Below are positions 44,109 through 53,653 of a stretch of 64,000 nucleotides of DNA, one piece after another. The notes beneath the pieces were generated by a model. The model ran no database searches. It was not told where the DNA came from and saw only the letters and a list, made by a program, of their open reading frames with translations. The translations under genes were made by a program, and so were the position numbers. The stretch lies in contig NZ_AP025523.1 of NCBI RefSeq assembly GCF_027923555.1, forward strand, positions 2,856,484 through 2,920,483, in the 5' to 3' direction. Origin of the DNA: Vulcanimicrobium alpinum. Lineage in GTDB: Bacteria; Vulcanimicrobiota; Vulcanimicrobiia; Vulcanimicrobiales; Vulcanimicrobiaceae. The number at the start of each line of letters is the position of its first letter. Positions within the stretch are counted from its first letter, which is position 1.

Positions 44109-47041
44109 AGCCGCAGCCCGAAATCTTCCGCGTCGGCGGTCAAGTTGGGATTGTAGTACGGATCACGCCGCGCGAACTCAGGCCACCGCGTGCGAATCGC
44201 TTCCACTTCTTCCATCGCGCGCGCCACTTTCGTCGGCGTGTCGTCGCCGCCGCGGCTCTTCGACTCGTAATGGTACAGCCGCGCGCGCGGCACGAAGACG
44301 TTCCGGTAGCCCACGCGATGCAATTTCAAGCAGAAGTCGACGTCGTTGTACGACACCGCCAACGTTTCGTCGAGCCCCCCGACTTCCCAGTACTTGCGCC
44401 GCTCCACCATCAGACACGCACCCGTCACCGCGAGATAGTTGGTATCGAACTGCAGCGCGCCGTGATATCCCGCGCTCGTCGCCGGCAGAAACCGGTGCGC
44501 GTGCCCGGCGAGCCCGAGAATCCCCAACACCACGCCGCCGTGCTGCACCGTCCCGTCGTCGTACATCAGCAGGGCACCGACGGCGCCGATCGCACTGCGC
44601 CGCGCCTGCCCGAGCATCGCCTCGAGCCATTCCGACGATGCAACCTCGGTGTCGTTGTTCAGCAGCACGACGAACTCGGCATCGGTCGCACCGACCGCCT
44701 CGTTGTTGAGCCGCGAGTAGTTGAACGGCGACGCATCGCGCAGCACGCGGAAGCGCTCCGGTTCGCGGACCTTCCACGCGCCGAAAAGCGCGTGCGTCGC
44801 CTCCTCGTGGCTTCCGTTGTCGACGACGACGACCTCGAACTCTCGGTACGCGGTCCGCTCGAACACCGACGCCAGACACGGCTCCAGCAGATCGGCGCGG
44901 TCGCGGGTCGGGATGACGATGCAGACGCGCTCGCCGCCCGGCACCGCGAACCGCACCTCGACGCCGCCGCTGACGGCATCGAGCGCGGCGTCCTCGCCGC
45001 GGCGCCGCAGCGCGACCTCGACCGCGAGCGCCTGATCGGCCGGCTCGCAGCGATTGCGTTCGTTCCGGTGGCAGAGCACCTGCGGGACGTGCACGATTCG
45101 ATCCGTCTGCTCGCTCACGCGCAGCAACGCCTCGTACCAGCGCGCGCTCTCGAACACGTCGCGCACGCCGCCGGCGCGGTCGAGCAGATCGCGGCGCATC
45201 ATCGCGAGGGCGCCGACGTAATCGCGCGTCAACAGCGTCTCCGGCGACCAGTCGGGTTTCATCCACGGATCCGACGGAACGCCGCGCTCGTCGAGCGTAT
45301 CCTCGTCGCAGTAGACGACGTCGGCGCCGTCCTGCAGCGCGAGCGCGAACTCGAAGAGCGCGTGCGGCTCGAGCCGGTCGTGCGGGCCGAGGGCACCGAC
45401 GACGACGGCGTCGCCGAACCGGTCGCCGCCCGGCGGGACCAGCACGATCCGCGCATCGGTCTGCGCCAGCGCGCGGAGTTCCTCCGCGCTCTCGGCTTCC
45501 GCGCCGTCGTCGACGAGCACGCGCGCCGACCACCGCTCGTACACCTGATCGGACAGCGATCGCAGCGTCGCGCGCACGCCGTCGGTCGCGCCGCCGCGCG
45601 CGTCGATCGTCAGCCCGAACGCGACCGGCTGCGGAAAGAAACGCGCCGTGGCGCGCATTCGCTCGACGTCCTCGTCGCGCAGTCGGTGATGCTCGCGAAA
45701 GAGCTGATAGGGATCGCCGAGCGCCGCCATCTCCACCGCCCGATCTTCGATCGACGGCGGCGGTATCGGATCGGCGAGCGGTCCGATCCCAAAACGCCTC
45801 CGCGCCGCGAACCACGTGTCGCGCAGGCGCCAGAACCGGCTGACGCGCATCGCCTGGATCGTGCGCCGCTGACGCTGCACCAACGGATACAAATACGCGA
45901 CCTGCGCAAGCAGCGCGTCGCGCGAGCGCCCGTCCTCGAGCGCCGCGAGCGCGTCCATCGCTTCCGCGGTGCGCGCCGCGACGCGGCGCCAGCCGCCGCT
46001 CGCCTCGACGTACGCGACGCCGCCGCGCGCCAGCGCCGCGAGCGCGTCATCGCTGCCGAGTTCGTCGATCGCCGCCGCCCACGTCCCCAGCGCGACGACG
46101 AGACCGCCGCCGGTCTCGCGCACGAGGCCCGCAGCCCCTGGCGCGTTTTCCGCCGCCAGCACCGGCTTGCCGTAGCTCCACGCCTCGGCCGTCTCGGGCG
46201 CGAAGCCGATCCCCGCTCCGACGACGGCGACCGCCCGCGCAAACGCAAAAAACGCCGCGCGGTCGCGCTCCTCGACGTCGCCGAGCTCCACGATCGCGCC
46301 CGGCGCGGCGTGCATCTCCGCCAGCGCCACGGGATCTTCGCCGGCGACGAGGACGTACGGCCGTCCGCGCGTCGCGCGGCGCACGCGCGCGTCATGCAGT
46401 TCGCCGCGCGGCACCGTGTCGGCCGCGAGGCCGACGACCCGTGTGCGCGCGCGCGGACCCGCCCCGAACAGTTCCGCCAGCAGCGTCGCTTCGGCGTTCG
46501 TCCCGCACAGGATCATCCGCGTCCGCGCGACGGCCTCGGCGACCTGCGGCAGGCGCAGCGCCGGCTCGTCGTCGAGCAGCGGGACGAGCAGCGCGTGCTC
46601 GGCGACTTCGACGAGCGCGCTCACCGTCGTCGGCACCGTCAGATCGAAGAACAGGAACGTGTCGTAGCGGTCGGCGGCCGCGCGTACGTGGGCGAGCAGA
46701 TCGGTACTGCGCAGGCGCTCGTCGAGCAGCGCGCTGGCGCTCGTGCGCTCCTCGACCGCGTGTCCCGCGCGCACCGCGAGGAGCGCGTCCTCGTATGCCA
46801 CGCGATCGGGTGCCGTCACGCGAAAACGGTGCACGGGGAACGATTCGCTGTAATCCGTGCCGGCGTTGTAGAAGTTCGCGTCCGGGGCGTCGTCGGTCGC
46901 CGTCGTCGTGATGACGTCGAGGTCAAGGCCTTCGAGCGCTAGATGCGTCGCATACGCGAAGGTGAAACGCTCCTTGCGCCCGCGCAGATCGCGGCCGAAG
47001 AACGGTGCAACCAGCGCGACGCGCTGACGCGAACGCGTCAT
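44105..47041 (-). CDS. Large glycosyltransferase: GT-B-like N-terminus fused to tandem GT2
   Basis: 978 residues. The N-terminal third (VALVAPFFGRDLRGRKERF, TRMILCGTNAEATLLAELF, GIGFAPETAEAWSYGKPVLA) resembles a GT4-type GT-B enzyme. A middle GT2 (about 480-680) is degenerate at its start (VAFGLTIDARGGATDG) but keeps VVYCDEDTLDERG and MKPDWSPETLL. The last GT2 (about 710-960) is canonical: VCIVIPTRDRADLLEPCL, VVVDNGSHEEATHALF, VVLLNNDTEVASSEWLEAML, TGACLMVERRKYWEVGG. The SRFWRLRDTWFAARRRFG linker recalls tails of two other proteins here. ATG 47041 overlaps the ligase stop. Confidence 0.85.
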   Translation of the reverse strand: MTRSRQRVALVAPFFGRDLRGRKERFTFAYATHLALEGLDLDVITTTATDDAPDANFYNAGTDYSESFPVHRFRVTAPDRVAYEDALLAVRAGHAVEERTSASALLDERLRSTDLLAHVRAAADRYDTFLFFDLTVPTTVSALVEVAEHALLVPLLDDEPALRLPQVAEAVARTRMILCGTNAEATLLAELFGAGPRARTRVVGLAADTVPRGELHDARVRRATRGRPYVLVAGEDPVALAEMHAAPGAIVELGDVEERDRAAFFAFARAVAVVGAGIGFAPETAEAWSYGKPVLAAENAPGAAGLVRETGGGLVVALGTWAAAIDELGSDDALAALARGGVAYVEASGGWRRVAARTAEAMDALAALEDGRSRDALLAQVAYLYPLVQRQRRTIQAMRVSRFWRLRDTWFAARRRFGIGPLADPIPPPSIEDRAVEMAALGDPYQLFREHHRLRDEDVERMRATARFFPQPVAFGLTIDARGGATDGVRATLRSLSDQVYERWSARVLVDDGAEAESAEELRALAQTDARIVLVPPGGDRFGDAVVVGALGPHDRLEPHALFEFALALQDGADVVYCDEDTLDERGVPSDPWMKPDWSPETLLTRDYVGALAMMRRDLLDRAGGVRDVFESARWYEALLRVSEQTDRIVHVPQVLCHRNERNRCEPADQALAVEVALRRRGEDAALDAVSGGVEVRFAVPGGERVCIVIPTRDRADLLEPCLASVFERTAYREFEVVVVDNGSHEEATHALFGAWKVREPERFRVLRDASPFNYSRLNNEAVGATDAEFVVLLNNDTEVASSEWLEAMLGQARRSAIGAVGALLMYDDGTVQHGGVVLGILGLAGHAHRFLPATSAGYHGALQFDTNYLAVTGACLMVERRKYWEVGGLDETLAVSYNDVDFCLKLHRVGYRNVFVPRARLYHYESKSRGGDDTPTKVARAMEEVEAIRTRWPEFARRDPYYNPNLTADAEDFGLRL

Positions 47042-48396
47042 TTCGCGCTCGTCGCGGCCGGCATCGCGCCGACGTACGCCGACGCGCGCCGGCGTTCGAA
47101 GATCCGCCGCGCCGCGATCTCGGCGACCGCGACGCCGCAGACCAGCCAAAACGCCGTTGCGACCTTCGGAAAGAAAAACAGATCGTCGAGCGTCTGGTGC
47201 GCGGCGAGCGCGACCGTCGCGCCGAGCGCGCCGACGACGAGCGGCCGCCGCACGCCGCTGCGCCACAGCACGCCGATCGTCGCCGCGAACATCCCGATCG
47301 TCGCGATCAGGCCGATGATCCCGCCTTCGGCCAGACTCTGCAGGTACAGGTTGTTCGCGTGCGTGCGCACGCCCGGCAGTCCCGCCTGCGGAAGATCGAG
47401 CTCGTAATTGCCCGCGCCGACGCCGGTGATCGGCGATGTCCGCCACAGCACGATCGCGGCGTGGGCGAGCTGCGAACGATTGCCCAGGTGATCCGCCGCC
47501 TGCGTCTGCTGATCGAGGCTGAAATAGCCAGCCGGGACGCCGGCACGCAGCGCCGCCGCGATCCCGATCGCCGCGACCACCGCGACGGCCGCGAGGTAGC
47601 GCCACGCGACCCTCTGCGGCGGCCGCAGCACGACGATCACCGCGCCGACACCCAGCAGCATCCCCACGATCCCAGCGCGCGAGATCGTCAGCACGTCGGT
47701 GATCGCCGCCAGCGCGATCACCGCGACGAGCAACCGGTCGCGGTGCACGAGCGCGCGCGCGACGACCACCGGGATCATCACGTCGAAGTAGCCCGCGAGC
47801 TGGTTGGGGCCTTCGAGCGCCCCCGCGATCCGCGGCCACACGATCTCCTGGTGCCGCAGAAAGATCCCGCTATGCGCGCCGATCGCGTACTCGCCGAGCG
47901 CCGACGCGCAGACCAGCACCACCACCGCTTCGAGCGTGCGCCAGAACGGACGATCGTCGGGATCGGTCGCGAACGCCGCGACCGCGGCGGCGAAGAGCAC
48001 GAAGTACTCGCCGTCCTTGAAGCCTTCGCGCACCACCGCGCCGAGGTTCTGCGCGTGGACCGCGCTGATCGCGATTGCGGCGAACGTCGCCGCGAACGCG
48101 CCGAGCATCACGCGCACCGGGAACGTCCGGAACGCCGCGACGTCGACCCGCGACGACGCCAAACCGACCAGCAGACCGAGGACGCCGGCTTTGAGGGTTG
48201 TGATCGTCGTGGGCCCGACGTAGCGCGCCAGATCGAACGGTGCGAGGAGGAGCAGCGCCGCGACGCCGAACGCCGCGCGGCGCCGGGTGAGCAGCGCAAC
48301 CCCCAGCGCGCACGCGACGTAGACGAGCGCGCTGAGCAGATCGATGGGCACGTGCGTTTCGTGACGCAGCGTGACCGTCATCGGATGGAGGATCAC
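47038..48396 (-). CDS. O-antigen ligase/polymerase family membrane protein
   Basis: About 452 residues, ten or more hydrophobic segments. The large periplasmic loop has NRSQLAHAAIVLWRTSPITGVGAGNYEL and GVRTHANNLYLQSLAEGGIIGL, the conserved Wzy_C/WaaL signature with its catalytic His. Joins or polymerises lipid-linked glycan outside the inner membrane. GTG 48396 overlaps the murJ stop (GTGA); ATG 48381 is the alternative start. Confidence 0.87.
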   Translation of the reverse strand: MILHPMTVTLRHETHVPIDLLSALVYVACALGVALLTRRRAAFGVAALLLLAPFDLARYVGPTTITTLKAGVLGLLVGLASSRVDVAAFRTFPVRVMLGAFAATFAAIAISAVHAQNLGAVVREGFKDGEYFVLFAAAVAAFATDPDDRPFWRTLEAVVVLVCASALGEYAIGAHSGIFLRHQEIVWPRIAGALEGPNQLAGYFDVMIPVVVARALVHRDRLLVAVIALAAITDVLTISRAGIVGMLLGVGAVIVVLRPPQRVAWRYLAAVAVVAAIGIAAALRAGVPAGYFSLDQQTQAADHLGNRSQLAHAAIVLWRTSPITGVGAGNYELDLPQAGLPGVRTHANNLYLQSLAEGGIIGLIATIGMFAATIGVLWRSGVRRPLVVGALGATVALAAHQTLDDLFFFPKVATAFWLVCGVAVAEIAARRIFERRRASAYVGAMPAATSAK

Positions 48397-50027
48397 GGCA
48401 GCGGGACGAGGTCGCGCTGGCGGCGGCGCAGCAGCAGATCGGTCGCGAGCTGCAGTTCCTCGGAATCGACGAGCCGTGCCAGCGCGAGAAAGACGAAGCC
48501 GCCGAAGAGCAGATGCTCGCCGAGGTTCGCGATGCGCGCGAGCGTCGCCGGACCCGGCGGCGTGCGCGTCACCTGCACCGCGGCGAGCCCGAACGCCATC
48601 ACCGCCGCGCAGGCGCTGACCTTCAGCAGCGAGATCAGCAGCGGCCGTGCGGCGAAGCCGCCCAGCATCCGCGCCGCGACCGCCAGGAACGCGAACGTCT
48701 GCAGCGTCTGCGAGACCGCGTTCGCGAGCAGCAGGCCGCGCGCGCCGAGCGATGGGAGCCATCCCACAGAGAGCGCGACGTTGAGCGCCACCGAGATCAC
48801 CGAGATGCCGATCGCGACCTTCACCGCGCCGCCGGCGTAGAGACAGCGCGTGAGCACGACGTTGGCGGAGAGCGCGACCAGGCCCACCGCCGCATACGGC
48901 AGCAGCTGCGCGCACAGCACCGTCGCTTCCGGCGTGAACGCGCCGCGCTCGAAGAGCGTCTGCACGATCGGTCCGGCGAGCATGCACAGGCCCCACGCCG
49001 AAGGGACGGTCAGAAAGAGCACCATTTGCAGTCCGGTCGTCAGACTGCGCCGCATCGCAGGCTTGTTCTTGTGCGCGAACTGCCCGGCGAAAAGCGGAAA
49101 GATCACCGTCGCGATCGCCGTGACGAAGATCTGCTGGGGAAAGCCGACGATCTTCACCGCGAAGTTCATCCCCGCGATCGTCCCTTCGGTCAGCCCCGAC
49201 GCGAAGAAGCGGTCGAAGAACAGCGCGAGCTGGCCCGCCGCCGAACCGATCGCGATCGGACCGAGCACCTGCATCAGCCGCACCATCCCCGGATGCTGCA
49301 GATCGAGGACCGGCCGGAACCGCTGCAGCAGCAAGAACCGCGGCAGCAGCGCGACCAATTGCGCGATCGCGCCGGCGAGCGCGCCGATGACGAGCGCATA
49401 CGCACCGTAGTGCGGCTGGGCGAACCACACTGCGACGATGATGCACAGGTTCGCGAGCAGTCCCTGCAGCGCCGCGGCGCCGAAGCGATGGTAGGCGTTG
49501 AGCAGCGCGCCGATGACGCCGGAGAGGCTGGTGAAGACGATCGTCGGCATCAGCCAGCGCGTCATCACCACCGCCGTCTCGACGTGGCCGTGCGGGAACC
49601 GCGCGATCATCGGGACGTACGCCGGCGCCAGCCAGGCGCCGAGCGCCGCGCACACGCCGAGCACCACCGCGATCGCGATCAGGACCGACGACGCGAGGTT
49701 CCACGCCTCGTCTTCGCGATCGGTGTTGAGATAATCGCTGAACAGCGGGACCAGCGCCGTGACGAGCGCGCCGTTGAACACGCCGAAGAGGATCACCGGC
49801 ACGACCGACGCGGCGAGGAACGCATCGAGCTCCCACGACGTGCCGTAATACTTCGCGTAGACCACCTCGCGCACGAAGCCGAGGATCGTCGACGCCAGCG
49901 TGGCTGCCGCGACCAGAACCGTCGATCGTGCGAGTCGCCGCGGGGTTCGGCCTTCCGCGACGACGGTCAGCCGTGGCGGGTTAATGCGCCCCGACCCCTC
50001 GTAGGACGGCGGGGATCGTCTTCGCAA
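48393..50027 (-). CDS. murJ: MurJ/MviN-family lipid II flippase
   Basis: 544 residues with about fourteen hydrophobic segments. Family motifs: STILGFVREVVYAKYYGTSWELDAFLAAS, GALVTALVPLFSDYLN, GQLALFFDRFFASGL, and FPLFAGQFAHKNKPAMRR. Flips peptidoglycan or related lipid-linked precursors; in a polysaccharide operon a paralogous role is possible. The start is uncertain: TTG 50027 lies 47 bases inside the upstream gene and no ATG/GTG is available closer to the first membrane segment. Confidence 0.9.
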   Translation of the reverse strand: MRRRSPPSYEGSGRINPPRLTVVAEGRTPRRLARSTVLVAAATLASTILGFVREVVYAKYYGTSWELDAFLAASVVPVILFGVFNGALVTALVPLFSDYLNTDREDEAWNLASSVLIAIAVVLGVCAALGAWLAPAYVPMIARFPHGHVETAVVMTRWLMPTIVFTSLSGVIGALLNAYHRFGAAALQGLLANLCIIVAVWFAQPHYGAYALVIGALAGAIAQLVALLPRFLLLQRFRPVLDLQHPGMVRLMQVLGPIAIGSAAGQLALFFDRFFASGLTEGTIAGMNFAVKIVGFPQQIFVTAIATVIFPLFAGQFAHKNKPAMRRSLTTGLQMVLFLTVPSAWGLCMLAGPIVQTLFERGAFTPEATVLCAQLLPYAAVGLVALSANVVLTRCLYAGGAVKVAIGISVISVALNVALSVGWLPSLGARGLLLANAVSQTLQTFAFLAVAARMLGGFAARPLLISLLKVSACAAVMAFGLAAVQVTRTPPGPATLARIANLGEHLLFGGFVFLALARLVDSEELQLATDLLLRRRQRDLVPLP

Positions 50028-50667
50028 CGATCGTGAGATCGACCCACGGCGACCACGCGTCGATGTAGGCGTTGTCGAGCGCCATCCACTCTTCGAACGA
50101 GAGGTGCGAGCGGCCGGAGATCTGCCACAGACACGTCACGCCCGGCTTCACCACCAGCCGCCGCAGCGCGTAGGCGTCGTAGTGCGCCACCTCTTCGGGG
50201 AGCGGCGGGCGCGGGCCGACCAGCGCCATCTCGCCGGCGAGGACGTTGACGAAGTTCGGCAACTCGTCGATCGACGTGCGGCGCAGCAGCGCGCCGAGCC
50301 GATGGAGCCGCGGGTCGTCCCGCATTTTGAATACCGGACCGTCGGCTTCGTTGAACTTGCGCAGCTCCGGCAACATCGCGTGCGCGTCGCGCACCATCGT
50401 GCGCAGCTTCCACATCCGGAACGTGCGGCCGCCGACTCCGACGCGGTCCTGACGGTACACCGGGCTGCCGCCGCTCACCAGCACGATTCCCAGCATCGCG
50501 AGCAGCACGACCGGCGCGGTGAACGTCAGCAGCGCCGTCGCCAGCACGATGTCGATCGCGCGCTTCGCGACGTGCATCCAGCGCGGCCGCGGCGGCGCGG
50601 CGGGGAACGGGACGCCGACCGGCAGGTCGGCGAAGTCGGGGCGCGCCCGCAGCGCCGTCGCTTGCAT
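49981..50667 (-). CDS. Initiating phosphoglycosyltransferase (WbaP/WcaJ C-terminal-domain type)
   Basis: Transfers a sugar-1-phosphate to undecaprenyl phosphate, the first step of repeat-unit synthesis. 228 residues, the short monotopic form: KRAIDIVLATALLTFTAPVV (re-entrant membrane helix), VYRQDRVGVGGRTFRMWKLRTM, the catalytic Asp-Glu in TSIDELPNFVNVLAGEMALVGPRP, and KPGVTCLWQISGRS. ATG 50667 overlaps the deoB stop as TGATG. Confidence 0.92.
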   Translation of the reverse strand: MQATALRARPDFADLPVGVPFPAAPPRPRWMHVAKRAIDIVLATALLTFTAPVVLLAMLGIVLVSGGSPVYRQDRVGVGGRTFRMWKLRTMVRDAHAMLPELRKFNEADGPVFKMRDDPRLHRLGALLRRTSIDELPNFVNVLAGEMALVGPRPPLPEEVAHYDAYALRRLVVKPGVTCLWQISGRSHLSFEEWMALDNAYIDAWSPWVDLTIVAKTIPAVLRGVGAH

Positions 50668-51815
50668 CACCGTCGTCCCGCGGCCGTCGCCATGCTCAAG
50701 CCTTGGAAGCACGATTCGATCCGCTCGCCGACGTACCCGAGCCCGTCGATCACGCCGAGGTCGGCGCCGTCCGCCAGCCCGCACTCGAGATAGGGGACGT
50801 ACTCGCGGGTGTGATCGGTCCCCGGCTGGGTGGGGTCGCAGCCGTGATCGGCGGTGAAGATCAGCCCGTCGCCGGGGCGGATGCGGGCCAGGATCTCCGG
50901 CAGGCGCGCGTCAAGACGGGCCAGCGCGTCGCCGTAGCCGCGCACGTCGCGGCGGTGGCCGAACTTAGTATCGAAGTCGTTGAGGTTGACGAACACGAGA
51001 CCGTGATCCGTGGCGTCGGCCAGTTCGAGCGCGCGATCCACCGCCTCACCGTTATCGGCGACGCGGACGGACGACGCGATCCCATGACCGCTGTAGATGT
51101 CACAGATCTTCCCGACCGCGTGGACGGGCACACCCCGAGCTTCCAAGCGGTCGAGCACCGTCGGCGGCGGCGGGATCGCGTAGTCGCGCCGGTTCGGCGT
51201 GCGCACGTACGCGCCCGGAACGCCGACGAACGGCCGCGCGATCACCCGGTTGACTTCGTGGGGCGAGACGAGCATTGCGCGCGCGCGCTCGCACCAGTCG
51301 TAGAGCGTCGCGAGCGGGACGGTCTCTTCGTGCGCCGCGACCTGAAAGACCGAGTCGGCGGAGGTGTAGAGGATCGGCCGCCCGGTGCGCTGATGCTCCT
51401 CGCCGAGTTCCGCGATGATCTCCGTCCCCGACGCCGCGATGTTGCCCAGCGGCGGTGCGCCGGTAATCGCGGTGAAGCGCTCGATCACCTCGGGCGGAAA
51501 GCCGTCGGGATAGGTGGGAAACGGCACCTCCGTGATCACGCCCGCCATCTCCCAATGGCCGGTGATCGTATCCTTGCCCTTTGAGCGTTCTCTAAGCCGC
51601 GCAACGACTGCCGCAGGCCGCTCGCTTGCAGCGACGCCGCGCACGCTGGTGATGCAGCCCAGCCCGAGGCGCTCGAAGTTGGGCAAGCGGAGACCACCCA
51701 ACTGCTGCGCGACGTTTCCGATCGTGTTCGCGTTCGAACCGTCGTGGTACGCAGATGCATCAGGAAGGGCACCGACGCCGGCGGAGTCCATGACAAAGGC
51801 GAGAATGCGCGGCAT
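50667..51815 (-). CDS. deoB: Phosphopentomutase
   Basis: Interconverts (deoxy)ribose 1- and 5-phosphates. 382 residues of the alkaline-phosphatase superfamily: FVMDSAGVGALPDA (metal Asp), KGKDTITGHWEMAG (phospho-Thr region), GKICDIYSG, VNLNDFDTKFGHRRD and DHGCDPTQPGTDHTREYVP (metal site). First gene of the second polysaccharide operon; pairs functionally with the nucleoside phosphorylase at 61456. Confidence 0.94.
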   Translation of the reverse strand: MPRILAFVMDSAGVGALPDASAYHDGSNANTIGNVAQQLGGLRLPNFERLGLGCITSVRGVAASERPAAVVARLRERSKGKDTITGHWEMAGVITEVPFPTYPDGFPPEVIERFTAITGAPPLGNIAASGTEIIAELGEEHQRTGRPILYTSADSVFQVAAHEETVPLATLYDWCERARAMLVSPHEVNRVIARPFVGVPGAYVRTPNRRDYAIPPPPTVLDRLEARGVPVHAVGKICDIYSGHGIASSVRVADNGEAVDRALELADATDHGLVFVNLNDFDTKFGHRRDVRGYGDALARLDARLPEILARIRPGDGLIFTADHGCDPTQPGTDHTREYVPYLECGLADGADLGVIDGLGYVGERIESCFQGLSMATAAGRR

Positions 51816-51823
51816 GCCGTGGA

Positions 51824-51840
51824 GCGCGGTTCCACCGCGC
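51824..51840. other. Short perfect hairpin between deoB and the barrel gene
   Basis: GCGCGGT and ACCGCGC around TCC, in the 68-base divergent gap. No flanking T-run; could be an operator or chance. Confidence 0.25.
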
Positions 51841-51883
51841 GCAGGACCGTGCCTCCCGTGGACGGGAACGCGTAAGCCCGTAG

Positions 51884-53653
51884 ATGCGTTTTTCCGTTCT
51901 CGTCGCGCTCGCGTGCATGTGGTTTGCGGCGCTCGGTGTGACCGCCGCCGCTTCTCCCCCGACCAGTCTCGACGTCAGCGCGAAGAACGTCGACTTTTAC
52001 TACAACCGCTTCATCGTGACCGCCGACGGCAGCGTCCGGGTGCGCCTCTCCGACGGCACCACCGTCAGCGGCGAGACGTTCACGATGGACCTGAAGCTCA
52101 ACCGGTATCTCGTCGCGGGCGACGTGCACGTCGACGGGCCGACGATCCATCAGAGCGGCGCTGCGTTCGCGGGCTATCCCGATCTCGACCGCTCGTTCTT
52201 CCTGCCCGCGGGCGAGACGCCGGAACGGTACACGTACTACGGGCTCGACTGGACGAACCCGCATCCCGGACACGAACATCCGGGTGACGCATTCTATTTC
52301 CCCGATCTGAGCGGCGAGCGCGCGTACATCAAGGCGGCCGGCGCGCGGATCGTCCCGCGCACCAACGTCCTCTTCGATCAGGCGCGCGTCTACACGGCGG
52401 GGATCTACGCGTACTCGCCGCGCTACGTCGTCACGTTCTCCGCGAACCCGCACTTCTTCGAGAACGCGTTCGCGGGCGCGCGCGCCGACGTCGCGGTGCC
52501 GTTCAATGGCTCGGCGCACAGCCTCACCGCGCTGCACGCACGCAACGACGCGGTGAACGGGACGTATCTGGCGATCGATCAGCACTTCGTGTGGGATCAC
52601 GACTACATCGTCGCGGCGATCGATCCGCTCACGCAGGAACAGCGGCAGTACAACCTGATCGGCTACAAGCGCTTCTCGTCGAAACTCGAGAGCCGGCTCT
52701 TCCTGCAAGAGTCGGCGGCGCAAGCCGGGATCGTCAACCGGCCCGAGAACGCGGCCGCATTCGGCGAGATCCAGCTCAACGGCGCGCTGCGGCATTCGGG
52801 CCTCAGCTACACGCAGGACAACTACTACCAGTACATCCTCGGCTATCCGCGTCAGGCCAACGATGCGGTCGCCGCGATCAATTACGATCCACGCTGGCGC
52901 GAACATCCGACGCAGACGGCGCTGGTCTGGACCGGTTACGAGGATCGGCTCTTCCACGGGCTTCCGGTGACGTTCCGGCTGCGCAGCGGCGTCGGGACGG
53001 CGCACGACATCTACGGCTACGGCGGCTATCCGAATCTCAACCCGCCGGGGCCCGATCTCTTCTATCACACCTACGGCGGCACGCTCTCGCTCCCGGCATT
53101 GAAGTTTGCGAACGGGCTCTCGCTCACGGCGGTCTACGATCGTCAGCAGACGTGGTTCAGCCAGCCGCATCACACCGACATCAGCGACGCGCGCGTCTCG
53201 CTCTCCAAACAGTACGGCCTGCAGCACGTCAACGCGTTCCTGCTCTACGACGTGAAGAACACCGGCGACTATTGGGGCGCGCAGCAGCTCGCGGCGTTCC
53301 CGGCGGGGGTCGCGGCGCAGACCGGCTGCGCCGGCGGCGGCGACGTGTGCGTAACGCCGTTCGGCACCTACCGCGGTCTCGACGCGTTTCGCGGCTTCGC
53401 GACCTCGCGTGGCCTCAGCGGTTCGCTCGTCTTCACGCCCTCGCCGCTGTTCACGATGAGCCTGCTGCTCTCGCACTACAGCGACTTCCCCAAGCCCGTC
53501 CCCGGCGTGTTCGGCCAGCCGCCGTGGCAGTTCACGGGTGGTCTGCGCGTGCGGCTGTCGAAGCAGGTCTTGCTCGACGTCGCGCGTTCCAACTACTTCA
53601 ACTTCGCGAACGAACGGTGGACGCCGCAGTTCCAGATTCAATTCTCGCCATGA
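51884..53653 (+). CDS. LptD-like outer-membrane beta-barrel protein (copy A)
   Basis: 589 residues. Signal peptide (FSVLVALACMWFAALGVTAAA), then an OstA/LptA-like segment (KNVDFYYNRFIVTADGSVRV, KLNRYLVAGDVHVDG), then about 430 residues of amphipathic strands rich in aromatic girdle residues, ending QFQIQFSP. RAYIKAAGARIVPRTNVLF and SLTALHARND recur in copy A-prime at 54519. Looks like an LptD-type translocon or relative acting on lipopolysaccharide or another envelope glycolipid; too short and divergent to call LptD itself. Overlaps the next gene as ATGA. Confidence 0.7.
   Translation: MRFSVLVALACMWFAALGVTAAASPPTSLDVSAKNVDFYYNRFIVTADGSVRVRLSDGTTVSGETFTMDLKLNRYLVAGDVHVDGPTIHQSGAAFAGYPDLDRSFFLPAGETPERYTYYGLDWTNPHPGHEHPGDAFYFPDLSGERAYIKAAGARIVPRTNVLFDQARVYTAGIYAYSPRYVVTFSANPHFFENAFAGARADVAVPFNGSAHSLTALHARNDAVNGTYLAIDQHFVWDHDYIVAAIDPLTQEQRQYNLIGYKRFSSKLESRLFLQESAAQAGIVNRPENAAAFGEIQLNGALRHSGLSYTQDNYYQYILGYPRQANDAVAAINYDPRWREHPTQTALVWTGYEDRLFHGLPVTFRLRSGVGTAHDIYGYGGYPNLNPPGPDLFYHTYGGTLSLPALKFANGLSLTAVYDRQQTWFSQPHHTDISDARVSLSKQYGLQHVNAFLLYDVKNTGDYWGAQQLAAFPAGVAAQTGCAGGGDVCVTPFGTYRGLDAFRGFATSRGLSGSLVFTPSPLFTMSLLLSHYSDFPKPVPGVFGQPPWQFTGGLRVRLSKQVLLDVARSNYFNFANERWTPQFQIQFSP

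Noticed and set aside
44270-46942. Plus-strand open frame of 890 codons opposite the GT4/GT2 fusion
   Set aside because: His/Arg-rich shadow of a gene with canonical GT2 motifs.
26426-47041. Similarity among the three large GT2 proteins as a recent duplication
   Set aside because: They share only family-level motifs (NND/NNDTEV, KP[DE]WSPE, VTGAC-like); domain content and order differ.
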